A stretch of DNA of 64,000 nucleotides from Artemisia argyi. Taxonomy: Eukaryota; Streptophyta; Magnoliopsida; Asterales; Asteraceae. The DNA lies in NCBI GenBank assembly GCA_030686995.1, contig CM060693.1:110075243-110139242 (forward strand). The letters run 5' to 3'. A program made the position numbers and the translations under genes. The notes under the pieces are model-generated. The model was not told the origin of the DNA and did no database searches. It saw nothing but the letters and a program-made list of their open reading frames with translations. Numbering within the stretch: position 1 is the first letter of the stretch; the number at the start of each line of letters is the position of its first letter. Positions 43,434 to 55,155 of the stretch are shown in pieces.

Positions 43434-46400
43434 TGATGAGTGCTTAAACACTCATCATTTTTGGTCAAATCTGAACTGCAAAAACATTTGAAAACACTCA
43501 AAAATACATCAAAATACTGAAAATATCTCAGGGATTGTGTTTTATATGTTTCAGAAGCAAAATGAGTAAAAACAGATGAAAAACAGACAAAGTTTGCTAA
43601 ATTGGCAGTTTCAGTCCCCTAACTTTCATAAAATGTCAAAACTAGTCCCTGGTTATTCAACATATGGAAAATTATCATCAACGGTGCTTAGGGATTCAAA
43701 ATTTGTCAAAATTAGTCATTTAAAATTTAAGTTTGCTAAATGACAACTTAGGTCCCTAAAGTTTCAAAAATGTTAAAATCAGTCCCTGGAATTTTAAATT
43801 TTGGAAATTATCAAACAAGGCCCTTGTGTTATTAAACTTTGGCAAAAATTGGTCCTTGTTATATTTTTGGAAAATTGCAGTTTAGGTCCTTGGATTTTTG
43901 GCATTTTACAAAATTGGTCCTTGTGATTAAATACCACTTAACCAACCGGACTCTTGAAACACCCTAAACCAAATCCAATTCCAAACAAATCCAACCCCAG
44001 CCCACACTAATCCTTGGCCCAACTCCCCTACCCTGGCCCAAACACCACCCACTAATAAAAATCACCCCGTTTTATTACTCCCAGTCAACGAGTCAAACAA
44101 CTCACCCTCTTCCCCTCCACTTGCACCTGCTCCCCTAAAAATCAAACCCCCCTCACCTCCAATTAAGACTCACCACTCCAAGTCCCCCCCCAACTTTTAA
44201 CAAGGTTCCAAGAAGCATTTAATGCCCCTCAATTGCTCCAAGTTAACCAGAAAAATTGGTATAAGAAAAGGGCGGCAAAATCAGTTTGAACGGCCAGGAT
44301 CATTCCCACCCAATCCAACGGGTGAGATTTGCTCAGGAGGGTACACGAAAAGTATAAAGGCCAATAATTTAGAAAACAGCAAGAAGAGAGAGTGAAAGTC
44401 ATTAGTATATATAGAAAATGCTTGTAAGCCATTTGGCAGATCCTAGTTTAGTAGTTTTATGTTAAATTCAGTCAATTATGCTTAATTGTATTATGTTTTA
44501 AGAAGTTAATGAAAGTTTCTGTTTAAATTACATCCTGTTTCAATTTTCCAAAGTTTACTTAGTCACTCAAATTGTTATCGCTAGTTATAAGTTAATATAA
44601 GCTAACTATAAGCTCATTTAAGCTCAGTAGTAAAGTTCAAAAGCTTGATAAGCTTCTGAATCAGTTTCAAACTCAGTTCCATAAAAATTTCTCAAAAATA
44701 CAAAATAAATGAAAAAAACAAAAAATCATGAAAATGGGTGAAGGAGTGCTGGAGCATTGTAATTCTGGATTGGAAATGGTATTAATGACTTGTGGAAGTC
44801 AATAGGTTGGTTTCTTTGGTCTTGATTCTCAGCTTTTCACTTGGAAGCATTTGTAAGGTTACTTCTTGGTTTTCCTCATTACTGTTCCAGTGCTTAATTT
44901 CTTCTTATTTGTGTTTATTTGTGCTTATCTGGTGTTATTAAGTCAAATTGCAAGATATCATTAGTTGTTTGATCAACTGTTTTAGTTGTGTCCACTTTTA
45001 TCAATTTAAAACTGCCATAAATTCCATTTGGGTGAGTTGTTGGTAAATGTTGTTAATATTGGTCTCTCTGTGCTTACCTTAGTTAATTATATGATATTGC
45101 ATCACTGTCTAGTGGAATCATGGTTTAGATCATTGACATGCTTTAAAAAATCTCCCAAAACAGAATTTTACAGGGTGTTTGGATTTGTTGATCACACTGT
45201 ACTCCAGTGTGATTCTTTGGTTGTTTGTGTGTTTGTGCATGTTACTTTAGGTTCAAATAGTTCAATTTTACCATTAAACTCAGTAGTGATGTGTTAGAAA
45301 GTCAAAACCTTAGGCTAATCTCAAATATTTTGTTAACTGTGTGGATGTAATCTTGCATATTAGCTCATTAGTTGTCACCATTGCTTACTAAAGTCTCATT
45401 CTAGCTTATTTTATCAAAATCAATCAGAAAATCTTGCCCAAACTTCAAAAAGGACAACAAGTTAGAGTTCATAGAAAAAAGTCAAATTGCATGAACTTGA
45501 AAATTGACCAAATATGTTTGATCTTTATTGAGCTTGTTGTTGATTTCTAGCTTGTGAGCTTGTGCATGTTTATTTAGTCCCAGCTTGTGTTTACATATAT
45601 AATTTTTATATATTTTTATAATTTTTGTGTGGACCCTAGTAAGGCTTCAAAGACAGGTGCAGGGGGAGAACTTCCCCTGTCTCAGCACAACTGTCATCAA
45701 ACACCCCCAACTGTTAGGTATCCACAGGTCAGGGATTGGTTCTTTGGTTAGTCCACCTTGCTAGCTACCTAATTCAGGCATTATTTGAGCCATAAGCTCC
45801 CTTGAGCTTGCCCTAATCTAGCTGCCATAGAGTGACAGGGACTGCATAAGTAGTGGATCAAATAAGCTTATTTGTCCCATTTTTGATTCCTGAAGAGGTT
45901 TAAACTTGTTGTTGTTGCTTCAGGATTGCCCATTAGCTAGTTTGGACCTATTTCATCCTAGTTCATCAGCTTAGAGCTTATTTCAAAGCTTTTTGCCCTC
46001 ACAGTTGACCAAAGTCAACTGTCAAGGCTTAAGCACTCCAAAGTGCTTATTGTTAAGCACTAGCTTAGTCCAATTCACAAAAAGTATCTCATTTTCAATT
46101 TAAAGTAGGTTTTTAAAAAGATAAAGCAGAAAATCCAACTTTACAAATAGTGATAGCTTCTATTTAATAGAAGTTATCTTTTTCAATTTTCTTTTTAGCT
46201 TATTATTTAGCACTTTTGCATTTTCATATTTTTGTTCAGTTCCTGATAGTTTAAAGTATTTTTGAGAATTTTTCTAGATTTTTCTCTCTTTGTTTGCTAT
46301 TTTTAATAATTATTATTAGTTAAATTGATATATAATTAATAATATCATATTAAATAGGATTATTAGTTTTTATTAAATAATACCACTTTTTTATATTTTT

Positions 46401-47256
46401 CCTAGGTTCCAGGTAACTTAAAATAATTTTAGGAATTTTTCTTCATTTTTCCTTTTGTCATTTAGTAATTTTTAGAATTAATATTAGTTTAATTAATAAT
46501 TAATTAATATTTAAGTAATAAGTAGCAAAATTAGGTTTCATTAAGTTATACCTAGTTTTTATAATTTTCTTAGTTTTTATATAAGTTAAAACATTTTTAG
46601 GAATTTTTCTAGAATCTTTACTGTTCATCTTCTATTTTTTTAGAATTTAATTAGTTTAGTTAGTAATTAATTAATAATTAGTCAATAATTAATAATAATT
46701 AATTTAAAAATCAGAAAAATACAAATTTAAATTTAAAATTAGTTTTAAGATATTTTAGATTTTTCCAAATATTATTTTCAATTTTCTAGTGTAATTTTAT
46801 AATTATTTATAATTTAGGTAATTAAAAAGTAAAATGTGTAAAAATTATTTTTCTTTTTCTAAAAATTTTCTTTATTTATTAGGATTGTAAAAATATAAAT
46901 TTCATATCAGTAGCCTTTTTATTTCTTTAAATTCACTTTTTATTGTGTACGCCAGTACACATTTGTAATTAAAACGTACGTTTTTAGGTTTTAGCCCGTT
47001 TCTTCTTAATCTAACTTCACGTAATCAATCACATAGCTTTTCTAAGCTATTTCATTTCAAAATTCTCAAATATTTCTCATCATAACCCTTTCCTGTGAAA
47101 TTCACCCGATCACAAGCACGCTAAAGCACAATTCACACCTCGTCGGGACATTATGACCTGGTGATACCCTATATTACCAGGAAGCATTGGTCTTGGTAGT
47201 TTGATTATATTGACCACATCTGTGGTTGACTCTAGTTGACTGTTTAGTGCCAATCA
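43434..47256 (+). repeat. Athila 3' LTR
   Basis: 3823 bp, TGATGAGTG to CAATCA, followed by the TSD ACATG. Same blocks as the 5' LTR: terminal 9-bp inverted repeat, GTCC-periodic block (43609-43930), TATATATAG box at about 44405, AT-rich U5 and the closing ACGTACGTTTTTAGG motif at about 46974. Confidence 0.92.
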
Positions 47257-47261
47257 ACATG

Positions 47262-47323
47262 CTATGTCTGAGCGTTTATGAGACCACCCCGGAATTGAAC
47301 AATTAGAATAGGGAGAGTATGAG
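47262..47323 (+). mobile_element. Fragment of the older Athila/Tat-type 3' UTR
   Basis: Sixty-two bases of host-element sequence lie between the Athila TSD and the next solo LTR. It continues 22640 on the left and 50550 on the right. Confidence 0.6.
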
Positions 47324-47328
47324 TGAAT

Positions 47329-50300
47329 TGTAACCCCCGGTACTTTTTCTAAACCTATTGCTAGCCAAATATCTATTTTCGTACCTGAGACACATTAAAA
47401 CTTTTATTTTTTGATTATTTGAGCTTGAGAAATGTGAGATATATTGGAAACAAGAACTTTATTCCTTGATTGACTCAGCACAACCTAGAACACTCGAATT
47501 GTATTGCATTTGCAAAATTATTTCAATTATTTTGAGTTTTGGAAAAACTCTGAAGTTTATGCTTGATTTTATTAGAGAAATTATTTCGTGAACAATGGCG
47601 CAAGTTTCGTAATTTTTCGAGTCCGTTTGCTATGTCGTTTGAGCCCCGGAGCATTTATCGTTAGAAGTTTACTACATTGGCAACCTTGGCCCCTAAACTA
47701 TCTCCTTACACCTTACCCTACACTTTCATTATATACAAAACATACCCAATACTTTTAATACCATATATATACTCCCAACAACCCCCATTTTTCTCATTTT
47801 ATCAAAAAATAAAAACACACACACCACACCCACTCTTTCTCTCTTTTTCTCTCTCGTCCAACGCCCGACCATCGCCGGCCAAAAACTCCGGCCACCGGAA
47901 AATTTTCCGGCCACCCCAAAATAACAACTTTTTATATTTTATAGATCGGGACGTCCCCGTTCCATTTGTACAAGCCGATTTAATCAAAACACCCCATAAA
48001 ACCCTCAAACCATCACCACCGCCGCACCACCTCCACCACCGAGAGCCACCATCGCCACCACCATCATCACACCGTCGGTAAACCACCCCCGCCGCCTCTC
48101 CTTCTTTATTTTCTTTTTATTTTCAAAACCGTCATTTTATTTTTATATTAAATCCGATTTTTGTTAGTAAAATCCTTTATAAAAATGTTTTTGATATTGA
48201 TTTGAACCTAAAACTTGTGTGGGATTTGTTTGATTCTTCCCTTGTTCTCGTTGGACCGCGACTCGGATGGACTCACGGAGTCAACTCGTGACTCGGTGAG
48301 GGTTGTGATGTTCTTGTTGTTGTTGTTGTTGTTTGATATTGGTGACGAGGGGAGTAATATTTGTGTTTGGATTTGGATTTTCAAGGGTCCGTTTCGTTTG
48401 TTGTGGCTCGACAGCCGAGAGCCACCACCACCGAGCCATGGGTGGTGGTGGGGGAGGGTATTATATTTTTTGTTGATTGATATTTTGGGTGTTTGGATTA
48501 GTTTAGGTAGTGTTTAGATTGGATTTGGATCGGATTTGGTTGTTTGGTTTGAGCCGAGGAGACGAGTATGGCTCGATTTGGATTTGGTTTGGTTTTGGGT
48601 TTATTTTATTTGACTTGGGATTGATTTTTAGAGTTATTATTATTATTATTGTGGTAATTATTTGAGTATTGGTTGATTTCTAGTCTCGGGATATTGATAT
48701 GGGTTAAACGGTAACTAATAATAATAAAACGGTTAATAATATATATGAAATCTAAAATGAATTATTATAGTTAAGTGGACTTGATATTGGACATATTTCC
48801 ATTCTTATGACATTGTGAGCTTGAATTGGACGTATTGGATTTATGGCCTTGGTTATTTGGATATTATGGACCCTTTGGTACACGAGACGGTAGGGTACGT
48901 TAGGCCCATAAAGATCTTAACGTACCTGGAAACCGAACAAATACAAAATGGTCGATAAAACCTAAACAACTAATGGACTACGCGAATGATATATCCAATC
49001 ATATTTATTTATGTATTAATATTGTTTAAAAATAAAGAGTCGTTGACTCGGGAAACGTTAGATAAACGGGCAGGTCAGGCTGAAATTTTATAAAATTCTT
49101 TATAAACTTAGATTATTTTACCAAACATTATTATTATTTCAAAACCTTTTATTTCAACATTATTTTGGGAAAATGGGTAAAATCCGAGACTTATTGTTAC
49201 GTGTTATTATTTATTTTTATTTGAGTGAGTTTTCTATTTTTATTTCTTTTCTTTCCATTTCTTTTCGACGACTTTCTTCGAGGAGTTCTTTCGCCTTTCT
49301 TGTGTATTTGGTCGATTCGCCGAATTGTTTCTTTTCTAATTTTCTTGTCTCCCACACGAGACTTTACGAAATCTATTTCTTTCAAATGCCATTGTATTTA
49401 CAAAACTTTTACTGAAGCATTGTTTATTGAGATATTCGAGTATAGTTCTGAGTTATGTCATTTATATTGATTAGGTTGTGCTGAAGTTCATTTGCTGTGA
49501 CGCATTATTTGATTGGTTACTATATCTCGTTTCCTACTACTGCTATTGTTAAGGTGTGATTCATGGCCCCACTTTTTATATTTTAATTGTTTATAAACCC
49601 ATGGGGTGAGACACATGCTTTAAATGTTTTGTGAGCACAAGTATTTTTGGTATGCTTTTCCAGAATGATATATATTTCCTGACGATGTGCTAAGTAGCTT
49701 GTCTTGCCGGAAAGACCCTCAGATCATGAGTCATTAGTCACTTGCGAGTGAACGCGAACTTAGTTTATAGGCCTATAGGATTGACCATCCCGCCCGGTTG
49801 TCAAGGGCTTGGCAACGCGGGTGTACTACTTTCGATTTTGCTGGGTATTGGCAAGTACCCGGCCTTGGGGGCACTTATTATTATGAAATTTCGCGGTTAT
49901 TGTTTATGTTAGTACAAAGTTACTGACGATTGGTTTGGTTAACGTTTGTGTGTCATGAGCTTAGTACCATCAACCGTATGTATGCATGTATTGCCTCTAC
50001 ATATTGGGTGTTACCTTGATTTCCCTGGTATTTGCATTTGTTGCTTATATCGTATGATTAAAACCTTGTGCTCAACTTATTATTTTAAACCTATGGATTA
50101 CACTCAACCTTTGTGTTGACTTTTAAGCATGTGTTTCTCAGGTACTGCTACTAATTAGTTTTGGAGCTTTATGATATGGGCTTGGTGGAGTGGCAAGATC
50201 AATGGAGTCTTTCTGTCAAGGCAGCTTTATTACCTTTACTATCTTTACTTTCATATCATTCGTAAAACCTTGGTGTGTCTTACTTATTTCCGCTGCTAAA

Positions 50301-50544
50301 CTTTGTTAAATGTTTTCCGCTGCTAAACTTTGTAAACTTTCCGCTGCAAACTTTATTTTACTATTTCCGCTGCTACTTTGATTTAAGAGTCCTTGTACTC
50401 TAAACGGTTTATAATTCGAATGATATGTTTTGCAACATTTATAAACGTCCCGTGTTGTGGTCGTTAGCTATAAATGTGCTTGGTTTCTATTTGCGTAGTG
50501 CCCCCAGCATGTTAGCTGCCGTATTTTGAGTTGGGGGTGCTACA
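47329..50544 (+). mobile_element. Solo LTR, Ty3/gypsy type, plus strand, TSD TGAAT
   Basis: Starts TGTAACCCCCGG and ends GGGGGTGCTACA, 3216 bp, flanked by TGAAT at 47324-47328 and 50545-50549. The last 250 bp hold repeated CCGCTGC units (CCGCTGCTAAACTTTG twice) and the same ending as the LTR before the PBS at 63023. A CT-rich, CCGG-rich leader-like block with a perfect palindrome CCGGAAAATTTTCCGG (47895-47910) and CCACC repeats lies at 47820-48080. No gene. The Tekay lineage is inferred. Confidence 0.85.
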
Positions 50545-50549
50545 TGAAT

Positions 50550-50709
50550 TCCTTCCCCTCTTTTCGTGAGGTGTTCGGCTTAACTTTATTCTAGCTGTTT
50601 TACTAATTTAAATTCGTATTTTCTACGTGATGAGGAAGATACCTTTTTATTTTTAATACAGTCTACTTGAGGACAAGTAGAGTTTAAGTGGGGGGGGGGG
50701 GGGGATATT
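50550..50709 (+). promoter_or_regulatory. 3' UTR end, hairpin and polypurine tract of the older element
   Basis: Arms CTACTTG (50663-50669) and CAAGTAG (50674-50680) enclose AGGA. Then comes AAGTG leading into an uninterrupted run of 15 G (50690-50704). ATATTTGA (50705-50712) and TCAAATAT (50718-50725) form an inverted repeat across the LTR boundary. Confidence 0.7.
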
Positions 50710-51714
50710 TGATAACGTCAAATATACCCATGATTCTTAGTGTCAATTTCCCTTGTTATTGCATCATTATACAATTAAGTACCTTCATTTATGCTCTTAT
50801 TCGTTTATATTTCATTTCAGGACAAGAAAAGAGCAAATGAACGTTTATGATGATTTATTGGCATGACCCCACTAAAGATTGGAAATTACTCTCAAAGTTA
50901 TAATGAAGACACAAATATTGCGGTTTAGTTAAGTGATGAGACTACACCGTTATATGATTGATGCTCCCAGTTAATGAAGGTTACGCCGTAGCACGATAAC
51001 TAGCTACGGCGTAATGGTGATATCTACCAAGCTACGCCGTAGTTAGTAATTGGACTGTGGCATAATGATGAAGATAAGAGCTCTATGCCCGTAACAAGTC
51101 ATTGAGTTACGGCGTAGGTGATAATTTATGAAGACTACGACGTAGCGCTCCAATAAGCTACGCCGTAGAGGTTGTGTACAAAGACTACGACGTAGTCATA
51201 CAAAGTAGCTACGCCGTAGCCCAAACGAGCACTATAAATACCATATGAAATCCGATCATTATACAAGCTCCCCTTTCCCAAACCTTGATTAGGGTTTGGG
51301 GAGAACGACCCAGAATAAGAATGAAGAGCAAGAAGACCAGAGAGATAGCGTCTAATTAGACTAGGAACATCCTAGTCTAATATATATTCAAATTCTATTA
51401 TGTTTTACATTCCATGAATTCTTTCTATTATGAGTTGGTTTAGTTTATCATTTATATTTATCAATGTAGAAGTTTTCTTGCTTGTTTGTTAACCTTTCGT
51501 TTCAGTAGCATTGAAGCTTGGTAGTATTTACGAGTCTAGGTGAATTAACCCTAGGACCCTAGACGAGTAGGTTGTGAGGATTGGTAAGAATTGGCCATGG
51601 TATTACCTTTCTTTATGTGCGAATTAACCCTAGGATCACCTACCAATTGAATGTGCTTAAGAAGTTAGAGGGAACCTAAGATCTACCAATTGAATGTGCT
51701 TAAGAAGTTTGTAA
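50710..51714 (+). repeat. Athila/Tat-type 3' LTR, plus strand (3' end uncertain)
   Basis: Starts TGATAACGTCAAATATACCC after a polypurine tract. It has a dense palindrome array (50981-51220), the TATA box CTATAAATA (51232-51240) and a leader-like stretch. A 27-bp direct repeat starting CTACCAATTGAATG is at 51640-51666 and 51683-51709. The LTR end was not found and may be cut by the CACTA fragment. Confidence 0.55.
50981..51240 (+). promoter_or_regulatory. CTACGCCGTAG palindrome array upstream of a TATA box
   Basis: At least eight TACGCCGTA, TACGGCGTA or TACGACGTA cores occur near 50982, 51005, 51033, 51108, 51135, 51159, 51185 and 51210, with two decayed copies between. The TATA box follows at 51232. 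Confidence 0.75.
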
Positions 51715-52426
51715 TATGGTGTGACTATTGTAAACCCTATAGTAACATGATCGTGCTTCAATTTTATGTGACTATACACATTAGGTTTTGGCAAGCAAAC
51801 ACACCCTAAACTTTAGACACGCATATTAACTTACGTGACCATATATTTCGAATTTTGGTTACACATAATCATGTATGTCTATGATTTAGTGTGACCATAT
51901 ATATGACATTTGGTCACACTGTTCAAGTGTGTGACATATAGTTGTCACTTTTAAACGCATATCGTGACTAATGCTTCAAACTGTTGTCACACATTTCAAA
52001 TCATATGTTGCTAAATATTCAACAAACAATAGTAGTCACGTCTAAATAATGTGTGACAAACTTGACTATAGATTTAGCCACATACACAATTACTTCATAT
52101 GACCATATATGGATTTTGGGCACACTGTTTAATTGTGTGACATATATTTGTCACATACATACATATATAGTGTGACTAATGTCTCAAACTCATTTGTATC
52201 TGTCACACATCCCAAATTATAAGTGACTGAATAATCCCATTTTTTTCCAGTTACCTCTAGTTACATAAATATTCAAATGTGTGATAATAGAATTCTGAAA
52301 TGGTCACACAAGTCGGATCAAGTGTGGTTGTTTATTATATTCTGGTACATTTAGTCACGTAAATATGTTACCATGTGACAGTTCGAAATACGCTATGTGT
52401 GATGAATACCATTTTTTGTACTAGTG
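51715..52426 (-). mobile_element. CACTA transposon end with subterminal repeats
   Basis: Read on the minus strand, the terminus at 52426 is CACTAGTACAAAAAATGG. The 700 bp inside it hold about twenty GTGTGAC or GTCACAC motifs in both orientations, often as GTGTGACCATATAT or TGTCACACAT. This is how CACTA elements arrange transposase-binding subterminal repeats. No opposite end or transposase is visible, so it is a fragment. Confidence 0.6.
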
Positions 52427-52534
52427 TTTTCCAAAGTGGTAGAAGCTTCCGCTGCCATATTTTTGTTGCTGAGTGTGGTTTTGCATCTGTTTTATTTCTT
52501 GAGGTCATCATTTCATTTTAAAGTTTAAAACATC

Positions 52535-52700
52535 CCGTAAGGTACTGTGTTTATGGATTAACTATTTACAATGCCACATACATAGCAAACCTAATTGTTT
52601 GCGTAAGCCTGGTTGTTGGCTTCGAGTCCATTAGGATTTTATAGATTTGCTATGTACGTTGCATTATAAATAGTTAATCAATAAATACAATATTTTACGG
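52535..52700. mobile_element. Foldback MITE with about 60-bp terminal inverted repeats
   Basis: The left half starts CCGTAAGGTACTGTG and the right half ends in TTTTACGG. The arms match over about 60 bp, including GATTAACTATTTA and ACATAGCAAA, so almost the whole 166 bp folds into one hairpin. No clear target duplication. Confidence 0.65.
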
Positions 52701-52761
52701 AGAGTTCTATAATCTAATTAATTTGGAGTTGATCGGCAGTTGTAGCCTTGTAGGTTGGTGT

Positions 52762-53156
52762 TAGAGGTGGCAATTTGAGTCCAAAATAAAAAAAATGGGT
52801 AAATTTTTAAAAGATTTGGGTACATTTGGTCTCGTTTTTTTTTTTTGAAATGGGCATATATTGCCCATTTAGAAATTAAATGGGCAAAATGGGCACATGT
52901 TTTTCTCTCGCATTAAATTGTTTTTAATGAAAAACTTATGAATATAATATATTTAGTTACTTAAATGTAAATGAGGTGTTACGTTTGAGGAATTTTTTTT
53001 GTTGTTTTAGGTCTTTTTTAAGACGATTCGTATAACATGCGCCCGTTTGGCCCGCGCCCGTTTGGCCCGTGCCCGTTTAGCCCATAGTCCGTTTAGCCCG
53101 TACACCGTTTAGCCCGTAGCCCGTGCCCGCCCGGTCCGCCCGTTTTGCCACCTCTA
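52762..53156. mobile_element. hAT-type MITE, TSD GTTGGTGT
   Basis: Ends are TAGAGGTGGCAA and TTGCCACCTCTA apart from one or two bases. The 8-bp duplication GTTGGTGT flanks it at 52754-52761 and 53157-53164, which fits hAT. The right part holds a run of CCCGTTTGGCCCG-like units (53040-53150). Confidence 0.85.
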
Positions 53157-53447
53157 GTTGGTGTGGTGATAGTTTGTATACTAATACGATTACTACTATA
53201 ATGAATTAACCATTTTGATTCATCTTATACATATATGAGATCAAGTGTATGCTGTAAACAAAGGATTTCAATGAATACATGTAAAGATAAAAATTTGTTT
53301 TCAAGCTTATGCTTTTAATCGAATAAACAATGGTGGCAAAAAGCTACAACTTAGAGTGGTTCAGATGACTCTCGAATCCTAAGGTATACTGGAAGCATCT
53401 TTTAGTCCAATTTTTGGGTACAGCTTTGATGTTCTGGGTGTTAATTA

Positions 53448-53701
53448 CTCACTCCGTCTCAAATTTATTGTCCCTTATTAATTTTTTCGGTCTTTCTTTC
53501 TCAACTTTAACTATAAATATTTTTGTTTGTGTTATACAATTTTTGATAAAAATTATATCAAATGAAAATACATTTTAAACTTAATCCGTTCATATATTTT
53601 GTATCAAGTATTATGTAATATAAACAAAAATATTTAAGTCAAAGTTGAAAAGTAAAGACCGAAAAAGTCAATAGGGGACAATAAATTTGAGACGGAGGTA
53701 G
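53448..53701. mobile_element. Stowaway-type MITE, TA target site
   Basis: Ends CTCACTCCGTCTCAAATTT and its near complement at 53674-53701 (GAGACGGAGG) are flanked by TA at 53446-53447 and 53702-53703. Length 254 bp. This is the common CTCCCTCCGT Mariner/Stowaway signature. Confidence 0.8.
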
Positions 53702-53703
53702 TA

Positions 53704-55155
53704 TCTTTTTAGTGTTTTCTTTGGCTCCTCTATATTTGGAGAGTTCAGTCCATTTCATATACTTTGTCACTGCAGCGTTATAAGAACTAGACAAATACTC
53801 ACGCATAACGACAGTGTATATATAGCGTAAATAATTATCCTGCAAACCTGTGCCCCTGGTGTGACCCTAAATGCAACACTTAAGGGTTCAGTTTGTGCTG
53901 ACCACACTGAGAGACACGAAAGCGCCAGTTGGCGAAGTGGCGTTAAGTAGATATTGATTGAAAACAAAAAAATTACTACATATAAAACTTTGAGTATAAA
54001 AAAATATTTAACCTATTATTTTAATAATTGATGTTGTTATCACTTTTAATTAAGAGTATATTAATTATTAAACTTAACTATTTTTAAGTTTTTAAGCTTT
54101 AGAAAAAAGAGATTTTCTCTTTATATACACATTACGCCATAACACTTTTTTTTTTACGTATGTTGTTATACAAATTATTCTTCCATTTCCATTCACCAAG
54201 AGGAATGCTCATATGTTCATCTGCTTCTAGTATTGAACCAAATATACCCTTTTCATGATTCACGGTCACTAGCAAATTCAATTACGATATCTTCATTTTG
54301 ATTCAAAGCTAGTTCTTGATAGCCACTAATCATTCAACGAGTATCATATACCTTCCTTCTAAAAACCATAGGAATTATCCAAGCATCAACAACTATCTCA
54401 TCGGGTCATTTCGCTAAACTTACTTTTAAGTAGAACACTACTGTCGGTTCAAAACCGATTTATCAGTGTGAGGAGAAAACAACATTACTTTTGGATTGTT
54501 ATTATAAGTAGGAAAATACATCCGTGTGGAATTTTTGGAACCTTGATCCCATTTCTACTTGCAACTAAAGTATCCCGATTACTTGCTAGAGCCTTAGTAA
54601 TATTATTGCTTTCGGTAACGAAAGAAAATAAACATGACGAAGCACATTCCAAGACTGGTGTTGGGTCAAATAATAAGACACGAGTGAACCCATTAAAGGG
54701 TAGGTGTAGAGAAACGAACCATGAACATAAAGACGAATCATACTGTACGTGTCTCCCATTACAAAACTCACCTCTGTTCTCTGACGCCCCCACACTGTTT
54801 AATTTTATTATTGTCTGCTTCTTGCTCCTTTGACGTATCTACACTTGACCAACACCAAATACAGGTGACCCATGCATGTGGTATATACTCTATTATCATA
54901 GCTAATGTGTCTTTTCTTGAATTCATGGCCATAATGAAACCCAATGGGGCTGTACCATACAAATGGGAAAGCTAGAAGTCTAGCACGTTTTCAGATCCAA
55001 GATTGATATATATTGTAAATTTGTTTTGGCAAAGTTGGTGGAAACATTTTCCATAAAATGAGGTATGGTTTCTTTGCACTTATTTATTTTCAAGGATTTA
55101 TTAGGACAACCTTATTTTTTCGGAATGTTAAAGAAAAATAACGGACTACAAGTAC
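53704..55155. other. Unassigned sequence without visible element or gene
   Basis: The longest open frames are about 100-120 codons on opposite strands of 54468-54833 and look accidental. No splice-consistent coding pattern, RNA gene or LTR signature is seen. With 53165-53445 it is the best candidate in the window for low-copy sequence. Confidence 0.4.

Larger units (their letters stand above)
22646..47256 (+). mobile_element. Athila-type Ty3/gypsy element with nested insertions
   Basis: LTRs begin TGATGAGTG and end CAATCA. The target duplication ACATG is at 22641-22645 and 47257-47261. Without the nested solo LTR and its TSD the 5' LTR is 3866 bp, against 3823 bp for the 3' LTR. Order: 5' LTR, tRNA-Asp PBS, gag, protease, RT, RNase H, integrase, 3' UTR with hairpins, polypurine tract, 3' LTR. 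Gag-pol is split by a LINE and holds stops and frame changes, so the element is dead. There is no envelope-like ORF after integrase, which many Athila elements have. Confidence 0.92.

Noticed and set aside
47677..48081. Pro/His-rich open frame
   Set aside because: It lies wholly inside the solo LTR 47329-50544, in a C-rich leader-like block; composition explains the open frame.
54445..54475. CACTACTGTCGG and ATCAGTGTG with an inner TCGGTT/AACCGA hairpin
   Set aside because: Too short and imperfect for a transposon; no duplication or repeats around it.
54468..54833. Opposing open frames of about 100-120 codons as a host exon
   Set aside because: Both strands are open to a similar extent, there are no splice sites in frame and no recognisable motif.
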